In this document: positions 13,021 to 25,700 of the stretch, piece after piece
How the letters are laid out: each line of letters opens with the position of its first letter
How positions within the stretch are numbered: position 1 is the stretch's first letter
Assembly (NCBI GenBank): GCA_964035545.1
Contig: OZ037768.1
Location: forward strand, 3,771,501 to 3,835,500
DNA length: 64,000 nucleotides
DNA from: Bugula neritina
Lineage: Eukaryota > Bryozoa > Gymnolaemata > Cheilostomatida > Bugulidae
Reading direction: 5' to 3'
The notes under the pieces: generated by a model
What the model saw: the letters and a program-made list of their open reading frames with translations, nothing else
Databases searched by the model: none
Told to the model about the DNA's origin: nothing
Translations under genes and position numbers: made by a program

Positions 13021-13987
13021 AGCTAGCTGTAGAATACTCAAGATTATAAGTTCCCAGTGTGGTCACTCCAATATCGATATCACTATTAAATGCAACAGAC
13101 AATATTGATGTTGTACTGGAAAGAAAACAACTTAGTTTGCAGTGAGCAAACTTTCTAATACATAACACAGAATCTGAACAGCCAGTCGCTAGGTAAAGGC
13201 AGAATTCATACAGAAGCTGTTTTTAAGCCGACTCAAGTAAATTTGAGCTGACTGCAAATATTTGATGCATAAACTTAAAGTTGTAGCTATGATTAAAATA
13301 ATAACTGCATCAGTATGCCAACCTCTTACTTACACATGCTTAATTTCTTTCAAAAATACGTGAAGCAATTGTAGGTTAAAGTACTAAATACATTGTGAAT
13401 GTACATACTCATACTGATACTTAATTGTTGTTTTTTGCTCTGTCTGAGATTAGTATTGCTTTAAGCTATGCTTGGCCTGACTCTCTTAACATTATTGGCA
13501 CCAGTATTTTTCTATCAGCTAGTTAGATGATAAAAATTTTTACACATCTCTTGCTTAGCCTCACTATAAGCAAATTCAACTTACTTACATATTATATAAT
13601 AGAAAATATGGTTGTTGAAAATGTTTTGGTTTAAATGGTAAGAACATATGTATTGGTAATTTGTTGAGTGTGAACAATTAATGATATTACTAAATTTGCA
13701 TGTTTATTTATTTGTTTTATTTTAGATGCCTGCATTGTATTCTAATAGGCAAATTTCACTTGAGTAGAAGATGCTATTATCTTTGGTGGCAGACAATAAT
13801 ATTGGGATATGCTAGCATTATTACTGATCTTTGAGCGCACTCTCAGCATGCTGGTAGGAAAGACTATCTTATCATAAGTGCATATAACACATGTATTTGC
13901 ATTTCTAGTATCAGCAATACTACTATGTATATATACTTATTCTGATTACATGTACAGAGATTGGATAATGAATTTTAGAAGTCCGCA

Positions 13988-16900
13988 ATGGATAAAAAAG
14001 AGAAAGCTTATATTATAGCCCGCCTGTTACGAAATCCTAATGTGGATGTCGGTCAACTGCGGGAGCTATCTTTATCCCCCCATGGCTATGTTAATGATGA
14101 GTTGAGGCGTATAGTGTGGCCTAAGCTTCTTGGACTAGATTTGGATACTAAACTGTCTGCGCATGGTTAGTTGAGCATTATTGGTGTGAAAAATTGGTAA
14201 TGAAATTTTTCATTATTTGAAAATTTTCCCACATCTACATATATTGTTTTCAATAAGTTATTGCTTAAAATCTAAAATATTGTTTATTATATAAAATACT
14301 ATACTAAAATGTTAGGTTATGAATAAGATGCATAGTATAACGATGTGAATTTTATTTTTGTTTTTGTAGGGAAGTCCAAACTGTTGGAACACAGAGACTA
14401 CAATCAAGTGGTGATGGACGTTAAGAGAAGCACAAAAAGGTTTCCACCTGGTTCGTATTCTCTTAGCTGACCTAACAGGCTAACTTTTTTGAGATAGTAT
14501 TGTATAAACCCATCTATTCTCATTATTTCTACTGTGTAGCAAATATCATATGGTTCTTACTGCAAATTACAGATCTACAAGAAACTAACTATCAAGATTT
14601 GAAAAGAGCAAACATTTTTAACCATTTGCAAAATTTCTAAACTATTAAAAACTCTTAATCTTATAAATACTTTATTTTGGTCTGTACAATCATATCCCAT
14701 AACGCAGTGTGTTTATCGTTGGAGTAGCTATGAAAGAGGAACATAGAGGTAAACTACAAGATCAACTCACTGGGCTGATTATGCAAGTGCTAGTCAACAA
14801 TCCACAACTTCATTACTATCAGGTAAGTTTCTTCAGAGTTTTTGTGTGCACAACCTTTATAGTAAAACCAGATTCCTTGGGCACACAACCCTGACATTGC
14901 ATTTAGCTGATAGCTATGATGTTATGAATATTTAAATAATGCATTATTTATGAGTTTGCAAGACAAGGTGTATGTATAGAATGGAAAACTTTAAATGAAT
15001 ATTGTTTGAAGATAACTGATCTGTTGAAGTTGAACTCCAGATTTGTTTTAATGACTGTAATTGTCAAGTCAGGTCCAACTTTGTTAAAGACTTGTGGCCT
15101 AAACTTGCTTGCTTTCATGTAATAAAATGTTGCACTGGTAAAATGTAGTATAGTATCAAGAATCGTAAAAGATAATTTCACTAAATGGTTGTTAATGTAA
15201 TGCCATGTGGTTTGCAACATAAGTAATTGCAGCTTCTGATATGTGATAAATTGAATGAGTTGATATCTGTATCTAGATGTACAAATTTATGCTCTAAGAA
15301 AATTTTGTGAAGCACAAATTTTATTTGATTTCATATATTTCAGGGGTTCCACGACATATGTGCCACATTCCTTTTAATATTGGGTAAAAACATCAGCTTT
15401 CTAGTTGTTGATGCTCTCTCAAAGAGCCACCTCAGGTATTGTCAATATTTCCATTTTACTACCGCTTCTATAACTACTACTACTACTGCTGCTGCTGCTA
15501 TAACTACTACTACTACTACTATGCTATAACTACTACTACTGCTGCTGCTACTGCTACTACTGCTAAAACTATTTCTATACTACTATGCTATAACTACTAC
15601 TACTGCTGCTGCTGCTGCTATAACTACTACTACTGCTATGCTATAACTACTACTACTGCTGCTGCTACTGCTACTACTGCTAAAACTATTTCTTCTACTA
15701 CTACTATGTTATAACTATTAGTACTGCTTCTATAACTACTGGCGGTGCTACTGTTACCACTACAGCTGCTGTTATCACTGCTACTCTGCTGCCGTTTTAG
15801 TTTTACTCACCAAAAGCACACAGGGAATAAAAGAAAGACTTTTATAATTCTATAAAAATAATGAATAGTTGACCCACTGCTTTTCAAAATATTTCATGTC
15901 ATAACTTAAATTTTCCTACGTATACATTTTGAATTTTTCATAATATGGGATTCATAGTTGTTTATGGTATAAAGTCCCACAGAGTTTTATCGGCTTTGAT
16001 GGACCTACTTTTTATAGTTAATATTAATTCTGTTAGGATCTGTTGTACTAAAAGGAAAACAACTTCCTTTAATCAGGGAAATTCTGTGTTATAGAGACTT
16101 CATGGATCCAGACATGCACAGGACTAAGACCATGTTGAACTACCTCTATCCCATACTAGACCGCGCCGACTGTGAACTTAAGTCTTATATGCAAAAGTGA
16201 GTCATTGGTCAAGTCTATTTGGTGGTCAACGTTTATTATGCAACTTCCCACACTCGTGTTTTTGAGAGTATAAAATAGATCTATTGGTGGGAAGGGGAGG
16301 GGTTGTAGGTTTGTACTGTACTCTCACCTTTCTACTTTTAATATAATTATTTTTCTCATGCATGATGCCTACAACATAGCTCATTGCTTTTAAAGTCTTT
16401 GTAATTAGAGATTTTAGTAAACATGCTTTTAGTGATTTTAATCATAACCAATCTGGATAGAACTTGGTGTGTAATACTCATAGTTTAGATTTATCTTGCA
16501 GAAACTGTAGTTATTTATTTGAGTAGATTCTGCTGATTATGCTAGCCATATACAAATAAGATTTGTTTTTTGGTAATAAATTGCAGGGCTGAGGTGGGCA
16601 CCATATTCTGTTTGAGCTGGCTCATTACGTGGTACGGTCATGCGTTAGACAATGCCCGGCAAACTGTGCGGTTGTGTGACTTCTTTCTCGCATCACATCC
16701 TTTAATGCCTATATATTTAGCATCCGCTGTAAGTATCCACTTTCTGTGTGTTTTTGTTGACAATAATGTAAAGGGAAATATCAGACTAAATTTCCACTCA
16801 CTGTTAATAGACATTGTTGAATTTCAGCTGCAATAAAACTGTATTGTCCTTCAATAAGTGAAGTTGTTTTCATATGGATTATGTAGCATTGACCATTGTA

Positions 16901-18597
16901 AACAAGAAACCTAAATATGCACAGCCACATTTCTTAATGATATGTTCATTTACAAGCAATAGAGGAGACATAGTTCTTTCATTTTTAAAAAAAAAATTAA
17001 TTTTGGATCCAAGTTAAAATTTTTGGTAGAACATAACTTCTTTAGCTACATTTCTCATCTAGAACACTGGCTTCTTTCAATTTCTTCATTACTGCACCTA
17101 CCTCAATATGTAGCCTATACATAAGAGAAGGCAACTACGACATATCAAACTGATGCCATTATGGTAAATACTATTACACTGAACACAACTTTCAACTAAA
17201 CTGGTCAAGCTCGGAGCAATGCATGTGAAACCAGTTGATTATATGCATAGACATTGCAGCAATATTCATATTGTTTTAAAAACTTTGACTCTCATCTTAA
17301 TAAGCTCATATATTCAACTCTTTTGTCAAGCTGAGTTGATTGAATGATATTAACTTCCATAAAATTAGCACTTGTTGATGAGGTTTGTGATCTTTAAAAA
17401 CTGTTGTAATTTAGAAACTGGGATATTTTATTGTAATTCATTCAAGTAATCTTTCTTCGAATAATTAGGAATAATGAATGAGTTGAAATGAGTTGAAATA
17501 CTTAATTCTAGCCTTGAACAAATTTCATTGAAAAGCAGTTACTAGATGCATTTTCATTTTACCTTGTTATCTAGCCTTGAATATGAAAAGAACAAAAAAT
17601 GTTGATAATTATGAAATTAATAAAGAAATTTTATAGGGCTTTTCTTTGTAAATGGTTTATCATTTTGCAAATTGTGTTTTAAAAGCTAAAAAAGTATTTT
17701 TTGCGATTCATAAAGCTTCTGAAGATCAGATATGCATATATTAGTGTAACTCTGGTTGTTACAGATTGTGCTGCATCGAAGGGAAGAGATACTAGAAACA
17801 GAGTGTGAAATGTGTTATATTCACGTGCTATTGTCTAATATGCCTACAAATCTGCCATTTGAAGAGCTTATTGGATCGGCCCAGCAACTCTTCCATAAAT
17901 ATCCACCATCAGAACTGGCAGAGGAAGCTGAATTTGATTATTACGACAGGTGAATAATTCAGCATATACAGTAACACTACACAGTGCTAATAGTACAGTA
18001 TAAACATTAACACCGCATAATGGTGATAGTAGAGTATATACAGTAACACCACACAGTGGTAATAGTAGAGTATATACAGTAGCACCACATAATGGTAATA
18101 GTACAGTATATACAGTGACACTACACAGTGCTAATAGTAGAGTATATACAGTTACATCACACAGTGGTAATAGTAGAGTATATACAGTAACACCACATAG
18201 TGCTAATAGTACAGTATATACAGTAACACCACACAGTGGTAATAGTAGAGTATATACAGTAACACCACATAGTGCTAATAGTACAGTATAAACAGTAACA
18301 CCACACAGTGGTAATAGTATATAAACATTATAAAGTGTAATATAAGCATTATGCACCTTCTACATATTTTACAGTAAAACTATGAAGAATTTTGCAAAAT
18401 TTGAAAAAGGAATTGGTTTGCATAATCCATTAGAGAAGAAATTGTGGAAAGATAAGAGTCGACTATCATACGGTAGTAAAGTTGAGGAACGGTCTAGTCA
18501 AACTACATTGTTCAAAGTGACTATGTGGACACTCACCGCTGCAGTGGGTGCTGCCTTTGTAGCTGCACAATACGTTGCGTCTTCCCTCAACTCCTAG
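13988..18597 (+). CDS. TBC1D20, ER-anchored Rab1 GTPase-activating protein
   Basis: Eight exons: 13988-14165, 14370-14450, 14728-14822, 15344-15383, 16037-16196, 16587-16728, 17765-17949, 18375-18597. All phases agree and give 367 residues (human is about 400). The TBC domain carries both catalytic fingers: D-x-x-R in VVMDVKRS (about residue 71, Arg finger) and YYQ at 116-118 (Gln finger). Further TBC blocks include GFHDICATFLL and GTIFCLSWLITWYGH, and HPLMPIYLAS follows. A C-terminal membrane helix (about 338-361, TMWTLTAAVGAAFVAAQYV) fits the known ER tail anchor. The family turns off Rab1 and acts in ER-Golgi traffic. The exon 3 acceptor GGAGTAG is weak but gives exactly the family spacing (FPPAMKEEH); an alternative acceptor two bases upstream would add one codon boundary shift and is less good. 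Confidence 0.94.
15466..15790 (+). repeat. trinucleotide microsatellite (ACT/GCT)n
   Basis: Runs of ACTACTACT alternate with GCTGCTGCT, with larger repeated blocks containing TGCTATAACTAC and GCTAAAACTATTTC. It lies in intron 4 of TBC1D20. Confidence 0.95.
16957..17098 (+). repeat. dispersed TIR repeat, copy 2
   Basis: The same core as the 24226-24376 copy (GAACATAACTTCTTTAGCTA, then ATCTAGAACACTGG), ending in TTCATTACTGCACC. The left TIR is eroded. It lies in TBC1D20 intron 6. Confidence 0.7.
17960..18322. repeat. 36-bp minisatellite
   Basis: About ten imperfect copies of a 36-bp unit with the blocks AGTATATACAGTAACACCAC and ACAGTGGTAATAGTAG. It fills most of the last intron of TBC1D20. 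Because 36 is a multiple of three, the minus strand stays open for 162 codons; that frame is an artefact. Confidence 0.95.
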
Positions 18598-19781
18598 CAG
18601 TGAAGTCGACAACTTTTATTCCATTTACCACTTAATCTCTGTTAATTTATTTTGACTCAATTTTCTCCAGTAATTAGTTTGTTTATAATGCTGTCCTAAC
18701 AGGCACTATATACTGTATAGTATCTTTTATGTTCAACCTGTTACTATAAATTTATTTCAAGGTGCTATTTTAAGGTTAACTTCAAAACTTAATGAGATTT
18801 GTTTTGAGACATATTATTGACTATTTAAACCTTTGCTTTGTATTGCAGCTTTTATTAATTGTACTGTTCGTGTGCCACCAGAAAATTTTGTATGATTAAA
18901 AAGCCTGAAACTAACCAATACAGCAACTAATGTTTTATGAAATTAAATTGTGCTATACAACTAATTACATGCATAAGGACTGTAAAGATGGTTTTTTCAA
19001 TCAAAACACAATGATGTCTATATAGCAAGATAAGTTTGCATGTGCTAAAAAGTTTTAAATAGCTTTTATTGTTGGCCATATGTCAGAATAATATGTTAAC
19101 TACCTGAAAATCTTTAACTTTTAATTATGAGAATCAGCTGTAATAGCTATTTAGTTTATTTGTTTAATACAAATTAAGTATTTTGTCATTTTATATAACT
19201 ACCATAGCCAACTCTTGAAGTTTTCAAGTATAGTAAGAAAGTTTACTTAGTGTTGAGTAGGCATGAAATGAATTATTGAAACCAATTTTGCATTAAATAA
19301 ATTATTTGTAAATAAAATTGCTTTGTAAATTTATTATACAAGCTTTTATATTATTTCATAAATTGTAGAAGACAAAAATGCAAAATTAAATCAAAACTAT
19401 AATTAATAGAACTAACTTTTAAATAACATGTAGTCAAATCAGACTCTTCATACAGCTTTAATTGGTAATGATTAGCATGAAGACATCAGAGTTGTTCTCT
19501 CCTATTTTCAGCTAACGTTAGGTTTTTGACTGGTTCAAATGCATTATTATTTATGTTAAAGATATTTTATTTTTATAATTATAAAATGCAAATCAAATAA
19601 TAAATTTTAAAAGTTCACGATAAAGTGGTTTATGTATAATTGTCAAACCATTATTTCTGTCGATGTTTTTATGTCAAAGGTCATCGAGAGGTTAAATGTA
19701 AAGCACCTGGCACATTTGAACGTTTAGGATTGTTGCTCAGTAACTCTACGAGAGCAAAAGGAGAAATGGTTATAGTTTAGT
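18598..19781. other. TBC1D20 3' flank and BICC1 5' flank
   Basis: Both genes run the same way, 1.18 kb apart. AATAAA occurs at 19296-19301 and again just after (19311-19316), and could end the TBC1D20 mRNA; an ATTAAA lies near 18893. No further gene is seen. Confidence 0.5.
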
Positions 19782-22700
19782 ATGATGTCCAGTCCCCAGT
19801 TTCTCTCTACCAATGCTGTACACACACAAAGTGATAGAAATCTGAAGTTTGAGCATAATGCTACTACTGCCAATAGTACAGGTACTACAATTAGACATTC
19901 TCAAATTCAAAGTGATGATCCCATCGCTGTGAAAATGAAATTGGATGCAAGTCAGAGTGCAGCCGACAGTCAAACTCAAGACCACAGTGTAGTTATTGAG
20001 GAAAATGCACAGTCTCCTAGCTCAATGACACCGCTGCCCGACCAACAAGAAAACGAAAATGGACAAAATCATTGCGAATATGAAGAACGATTTAGAGTTG
20101 ATAGAAGAAAATTGGAACAAATGCTTCATGGTAAGTTTGAAATAGTAATAGTAATACTAATTTATTGCTGTTGTGATTGTGTTAACTCCAATTTTCTTTT
20201 CGAATGCACATTTAAATTAAATAATCATAATTATATTTATAATGCTGTAAACTTGCACTAATTATTCATTATTGTTGTACCTCACTTTTTAGATAACTTT
20301 TAAAATGAAAGTTAAACTTATAAAAACAGTTAAAAGTAAAACAGTTTTTAAATGTTTTAACCCAAAATTAAAATAGCTGCTGTAGCTGTGCTCCCAGGTT
20401 ATATGATATATTCCTTAAACCATCTGTTATTCGGTGATTTACTTTAACTTTAAGCGTTTTCACTATTAGGAGCTCTAGAAAGTAATCATATCCACTTAAT
20501 ATTTATATAACTAAAGTGGAATTTCATGGAATAAAGTATATTAACTAAATCATTGTGACCAGAGTAGGGTGAAGAGACTTAACATTTGATAGTTCATTAA
20601 TGAGAAGTACACCTCTACACTGCTGCCCTTCTAACTACTTAAAAATATTTTTCAATGAGGCAGTGACTTGCTTTGAAAATCACAAATTAACTTTCAGTTT
20701 CTTCCAACTGTAACTCTAAAGCTGTAATAATTTTATTTAGAGTACAAGATGATATTACAATAATTTTCAATAAAACTCTTATAGCAGCTATGGAATTGGT
20801 TGTTTGCATTTATATTTAAATGATTGTTATTTTGCTAGTAGTATTGACTATGTATAAGCACTAAATTTGCGCCCTGAATGAAAATTTTTCTAAGCTTGGA
20901 TTAATAATAAGCTCAAAAATGATGGACGTGGTTGATGTAAGTTGTATACTTTTGCTAAACATTTTGGACAAGCTCTTAATCAATAAATATGCAGTAAATA
21001 TGCATGTCTATTTTGCAGTAAATATGCATGTCTATTTTGCAGTAAATATGCATGACTATTGCCTATTATGCCCATTTGCTTTTAGTATAAATATGAAGTT
21101 TCTAACTAAGCTTTTGGCCTATTTTGAGTTGAGTTTGTTTTTTGGCAGTTGAAGAAACTAGTAGCTTGTCCTATACATTCCACTGTTATGCGGGTTGATA
21201 ACAGCTAGCTAGCAAAGAAATGACACTATCAAAATAGTGTAAATAATAGCCACTAGCTTCAGCAGACTGCAGCAAACTATAAATATATTACACATTCCAT
21301 TTCTTGAAGCTTTTGAGACTCTGCAAATATTTGTACTTTGCTTAGCTCAGTTTACAACTCCTCAGATCAGATTTTGATACCTAACTATTGCTAGCTAACT
21401 TTGCTTAAGGTAGATTCTAAGTAATTTATAATCTCCCAACAATTATTTATCCGGCTAGTTGCAAATTTGGGTTTCAAAGAATGAAAATGTGCCATAAATA
21501 TAACATTTTGTTTTAACATTGTTATTAATGGGATAATATTGACATTAATTCATGGGTTTGGTTTGAAGCTAGATTGCTGAAAGCTAATGCAAATCACGTT
21601 TGGATTGTAAATCATCATAAGGAACTGCAAATATAATGAAAAATTGAAAAAATATTCCAAATTAATTTGCATTTGCCTGCTGTTGACTGTATTCTGCACT
21701 GTGTATAGGAAATGGCAACGGACCAACTACGGAAGCTGAAGATTTCTTTTTGGAGGTTAGTGTTTACATCGAAAATAGAATACAATTACTGGGTGTAACT
21801 GGCTATCAGGTGTAACACCTACTGAATATTATGCAGCTTATGATAGCATCTTCATGTTTTGTATGTAAGTGCTATGAAAGACATATAAGTGCAAAACTGT
21901 AATTAATTTGGGAAACGAGCAGAAAGGCTAATTTGCTGAGTGATTGCTAATTGTGATGTTATAAATAATAATAAACACGATGTTTTTGGTGCTGCCTTCG
22001 CAGGTAATGGATACAACTAATACACAAATAACATGGCCTTCGAAGCTCAAAATTGGTGCCAAGTCAAAAAAAGGTAGGTTTTCTACTTTTCTACTAGTAA
22101 AAAGGTATTTTTGATGCTATGCTGTGTGAACTCTTTGGTTGGATAACTGCTGTGCACACTTTCAGCTATTTTATGATTCATCAATACAGATTGAGGGGGA
22201 CTGAATTCAATTACCAAATGTAATTCTCTGAAATCGTTAGCCATTCTCCATCCTCTCATCAACAGTACATTTAAATTAGTATAAAAGGATTACAAGGGAT
22301 AGAATACTAATCTTCACCACTTTGTAAAAACGCTTTATAAATCTTATACGATGAATTATCATATTTTAAAACTTGTGCAATAATCGAAGGGGATTACTAT
22401 TGTGTTGTTATCCAATAGTGGGTCTGGGAGAAAACAAAAACATACACAGATGAACTTGACTCATGCTATGTTGTATAGAAGTCAGTAGGGGCTATGGTGA
22501 ATGTAAACAGTACATAAATATGGTCAGTCACAACTCTGGCCTAAAGAAAAGGTGATTCAGAGTTTGAACTGTTGGAGCAGAGGCAACTGATAGTAGCTTG
22601 AACTTGTTGGAGCTGAATCACTGTTCCAGAACATTCTGTGTCACGCTCAAAGCAGAAAAAGTGTCATGTTGGCGATTTTAAATGCTGTTTGACCAAGTTT

Positions 22701-25700
22701 TGTCTCTGTGCTAACTTTTTATGCCAGGAGTGTGAGTAATGCACTGGTTGACCATAACACTAGGCTGTATTGGTAACACAAGGCCGTATTGGTAACTTTG
22801 CTGGGCAACTGGTAGACTTGGTTCCAGGATATTTATACAGCTCAAACATGTTTGGCAAAAACCATTTTCAGCAATTCAAGTAGCTGAATTCCTACAATTT
22901 GGTTACAATCTCTCCAGCGAAATTGATGTTCATTTAATTGCTTTTTGCACAATCTGCATTACCTCAAGGACACACAGTTATGCCCACAGTCTGCTCTCAC
23001 ACCAGTTTCTCCAACTGTTGCAGTATTAAAGGGCTGATGGACTAGTAGTTGTTGCTAGCCAACATTAGTAAAATATGTCTGCTTTAAATTAGAATTAATT
23101 ATCACATTTTGATTCATCTTTTATATCACTAGCAGGCACCAACTCGCCATGTCAGTGCTGATGCTGACTCTGAATGGAATGTTACTGTAATGAGCAAGTT
23201 CAATCACCTGACTAGTAAATAATATATGTGTTGGAGGAGTTTGTAGCTGACTAGAGTCATATAGCTGTTAGTAGTAGAATGTATGTCGCACAGGGTACTC
23301 TCAATCACACAGTCACCTGTAGAAATTGGCGGCTACTTCATTATCTGCTCCTATGCTATGAATTACTAGGCCATGTATGGTAATATTGTAATATAGTGTA
23401 GGCATAGTAGGCACTACATGAAATTCTTGGTGGGGGAGAGAATAGAGGTACACAGGCTAGAAAATCTAGAAACCACCATGTATATGTTGGTGTTTCTGTA
23501 ACTCGTTGGCATACAGTCACATGACTGGTCACCCAGCAACTACCAGACCACCCATGTCCTGACTACTGCACTGGTATTTGTGTGCAGAAGTGGCAGAGAT
23601 ATCTTACTTGACCTTTTTGATATTGGTACCTACTTTTACAATAGTGCGTCTGACCTTCTTATCTTGTTTGTGGCTTTTGTAATAACTGTCAACTGTTTGC
23701 AATGATCTCTTTATAATTGGTCTAATATTGGTCAAGACCTGAATTTGACCTCTTCAGTGTTCTGGTCTTGTTGATTTATGCCTATGTTTAGTAGAGTGAC
23801 ATCAGCAGCTAACTGAAGTACTGCACATGATTTGGTTAACCACTCTCCCAGTGCAGAGATGATCAACATCTAGTCACTAGTGTGTTGTCATAGTCATAGT
23901 TAATTAACTCCTCCCTTTGTACATTTACTAACATTCTGCTAACTCCACCAGATCTTTAGCATACAACTTCGGTTTGTTGCACATTTATTTCGACATCACG
24001 TTTTTCTATCCAAGCTCATGGCTCATTTAAAATTTGGGTGTGACTCTACAGTGAATGTTTTACTTGCAGGCACCTTATAAATGACCTTTTGAACTCTGCT
24101 GTTACATTGGGAATCACTGCTGACACAGCATGTGTTTATACTGTTCGTCATCTTTTCAGCAAACTTCAACTTCATTGTAGTTGGTTTCTTTCAAATTCTG
24201 AGCAATTGTGCCTTTTCTGGAGGTTGGTGGAGTAACGGAGAAATTAAGAAAAGCCTGTGTTCTAGATTAGAAATGTAGCAAAAGAAGTTATGTTCTCGCA
24301 AGAATTTCAACCCAACCCAAAATTTAATAGAAAAATTAAAGAACTTGGACTATCTCAATTTCTGCACTACTGCACCTAAATGTTTCTGAAAAAAATGTTT
24401 TAACCTGCAACGCTGCCAGATATCTTCATAATTTCTGTCTCTAAAACTTGAGAGTTTACTGAGTGAGCTGCCTAGTAGTGAATCAATTCATTTACTAGTT
24501 TCAACAAGTAAAAAGGGGTCGTTTTAATATTTTATGCAAAGATGAGCCGCAATCAAATATTTTTCTCATGCACTTGTTTGGGATTTTTAAAATACTTCTT
24601 TGTTACACATTTACCTGCATATAATATAAGAGAAAACAACGCAAGTATTTTTGCTTTAGATCCACATATAAAAGTTAGTGGAGAGCCAACAAATGTGAAG
24701 AAAGCGAAAGAGAAGATCATGGCTGTCCTTGACACGAAGGTATGACTAATTGCACGATTTAAACTCAAAGAGTAACTTTGAATTATTGAGAAATTATTTA
24801 TTTAAATTCTTAAATTAACCTGCAGAATAGAGGCAAGATTTTGTTTATTCTGATATCAGTAGTTTCTTCAAGTAATAGCAATGTATATTTTATCTAGAAT
24901 TCTTTTATTTATTCAGTCTAATGTTTTTCTAATCACTGATAATGCCTGTGACACTTGGTGCTGTAAACAACTACATTCTATCTGTCAGAGTAGTGATTGC
25001 AAGCAGTGACTCAGACTGAGTCTATTATAGTTGGAATATAACAGTAATGTATGCACAGGGAAAGTTGTAGCTTCTTTAGTAGTTCCTAGTAGTTCCTAGT
25101 AATAGCAGGATCCATAAACAGTGAACTGATGCAATGCGTCCCTAGGAATTGCACTTACTGGAATTCTTCTGTTTGCCTATTGAAAGTTTTTAATTTTAAT
25201 TTATATGATGGCATTCTAATCATGTGAAGGTTCCGTTAGGAGATGAATATTGTAATGTTGAGAGAATATTGTAATATTGAGAGAAGAATGTTGTAATATA
25301 AGTGTTTATTTTATTCTCTCGCCCAGTCAATGCAGATCAATCTTTATATTGACAAGTGAACAAAATCAATCTTCATCTTTTTTCATTTTATTGATTTCAA
25401 TTACCTGCTAGTATTGAGCCAACACACTTCTCCATTATCTTTGTTGCGGCGTTTGTTTATGACCAGTGAGTAAGAACTGTAGCCGTTTGTTATATAATGT
25501 TTCAGAGCAACAGGGTGACGCTAAAAATGGATGTCTCCCACACCGAGCACTCGCATGTCATTGGTAAGGGAGGGAACAACATTAAGCGGGTCATGGACGA
25601 CACTGGCTGCCACATACACTTTCCTGATTCTAATAGAAACAATCAATCAGATAAAAGCAATCAGGTGAAGTCTCAGTTTCCCAACAACCTACCAGCAGAT

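Noticed and set aside
17868-18356. 162-codon minus-strand frame with repeated VTVYT words
   Set aside because: Product of the 36-bp minisatellite within the last TBC1D20 intron.
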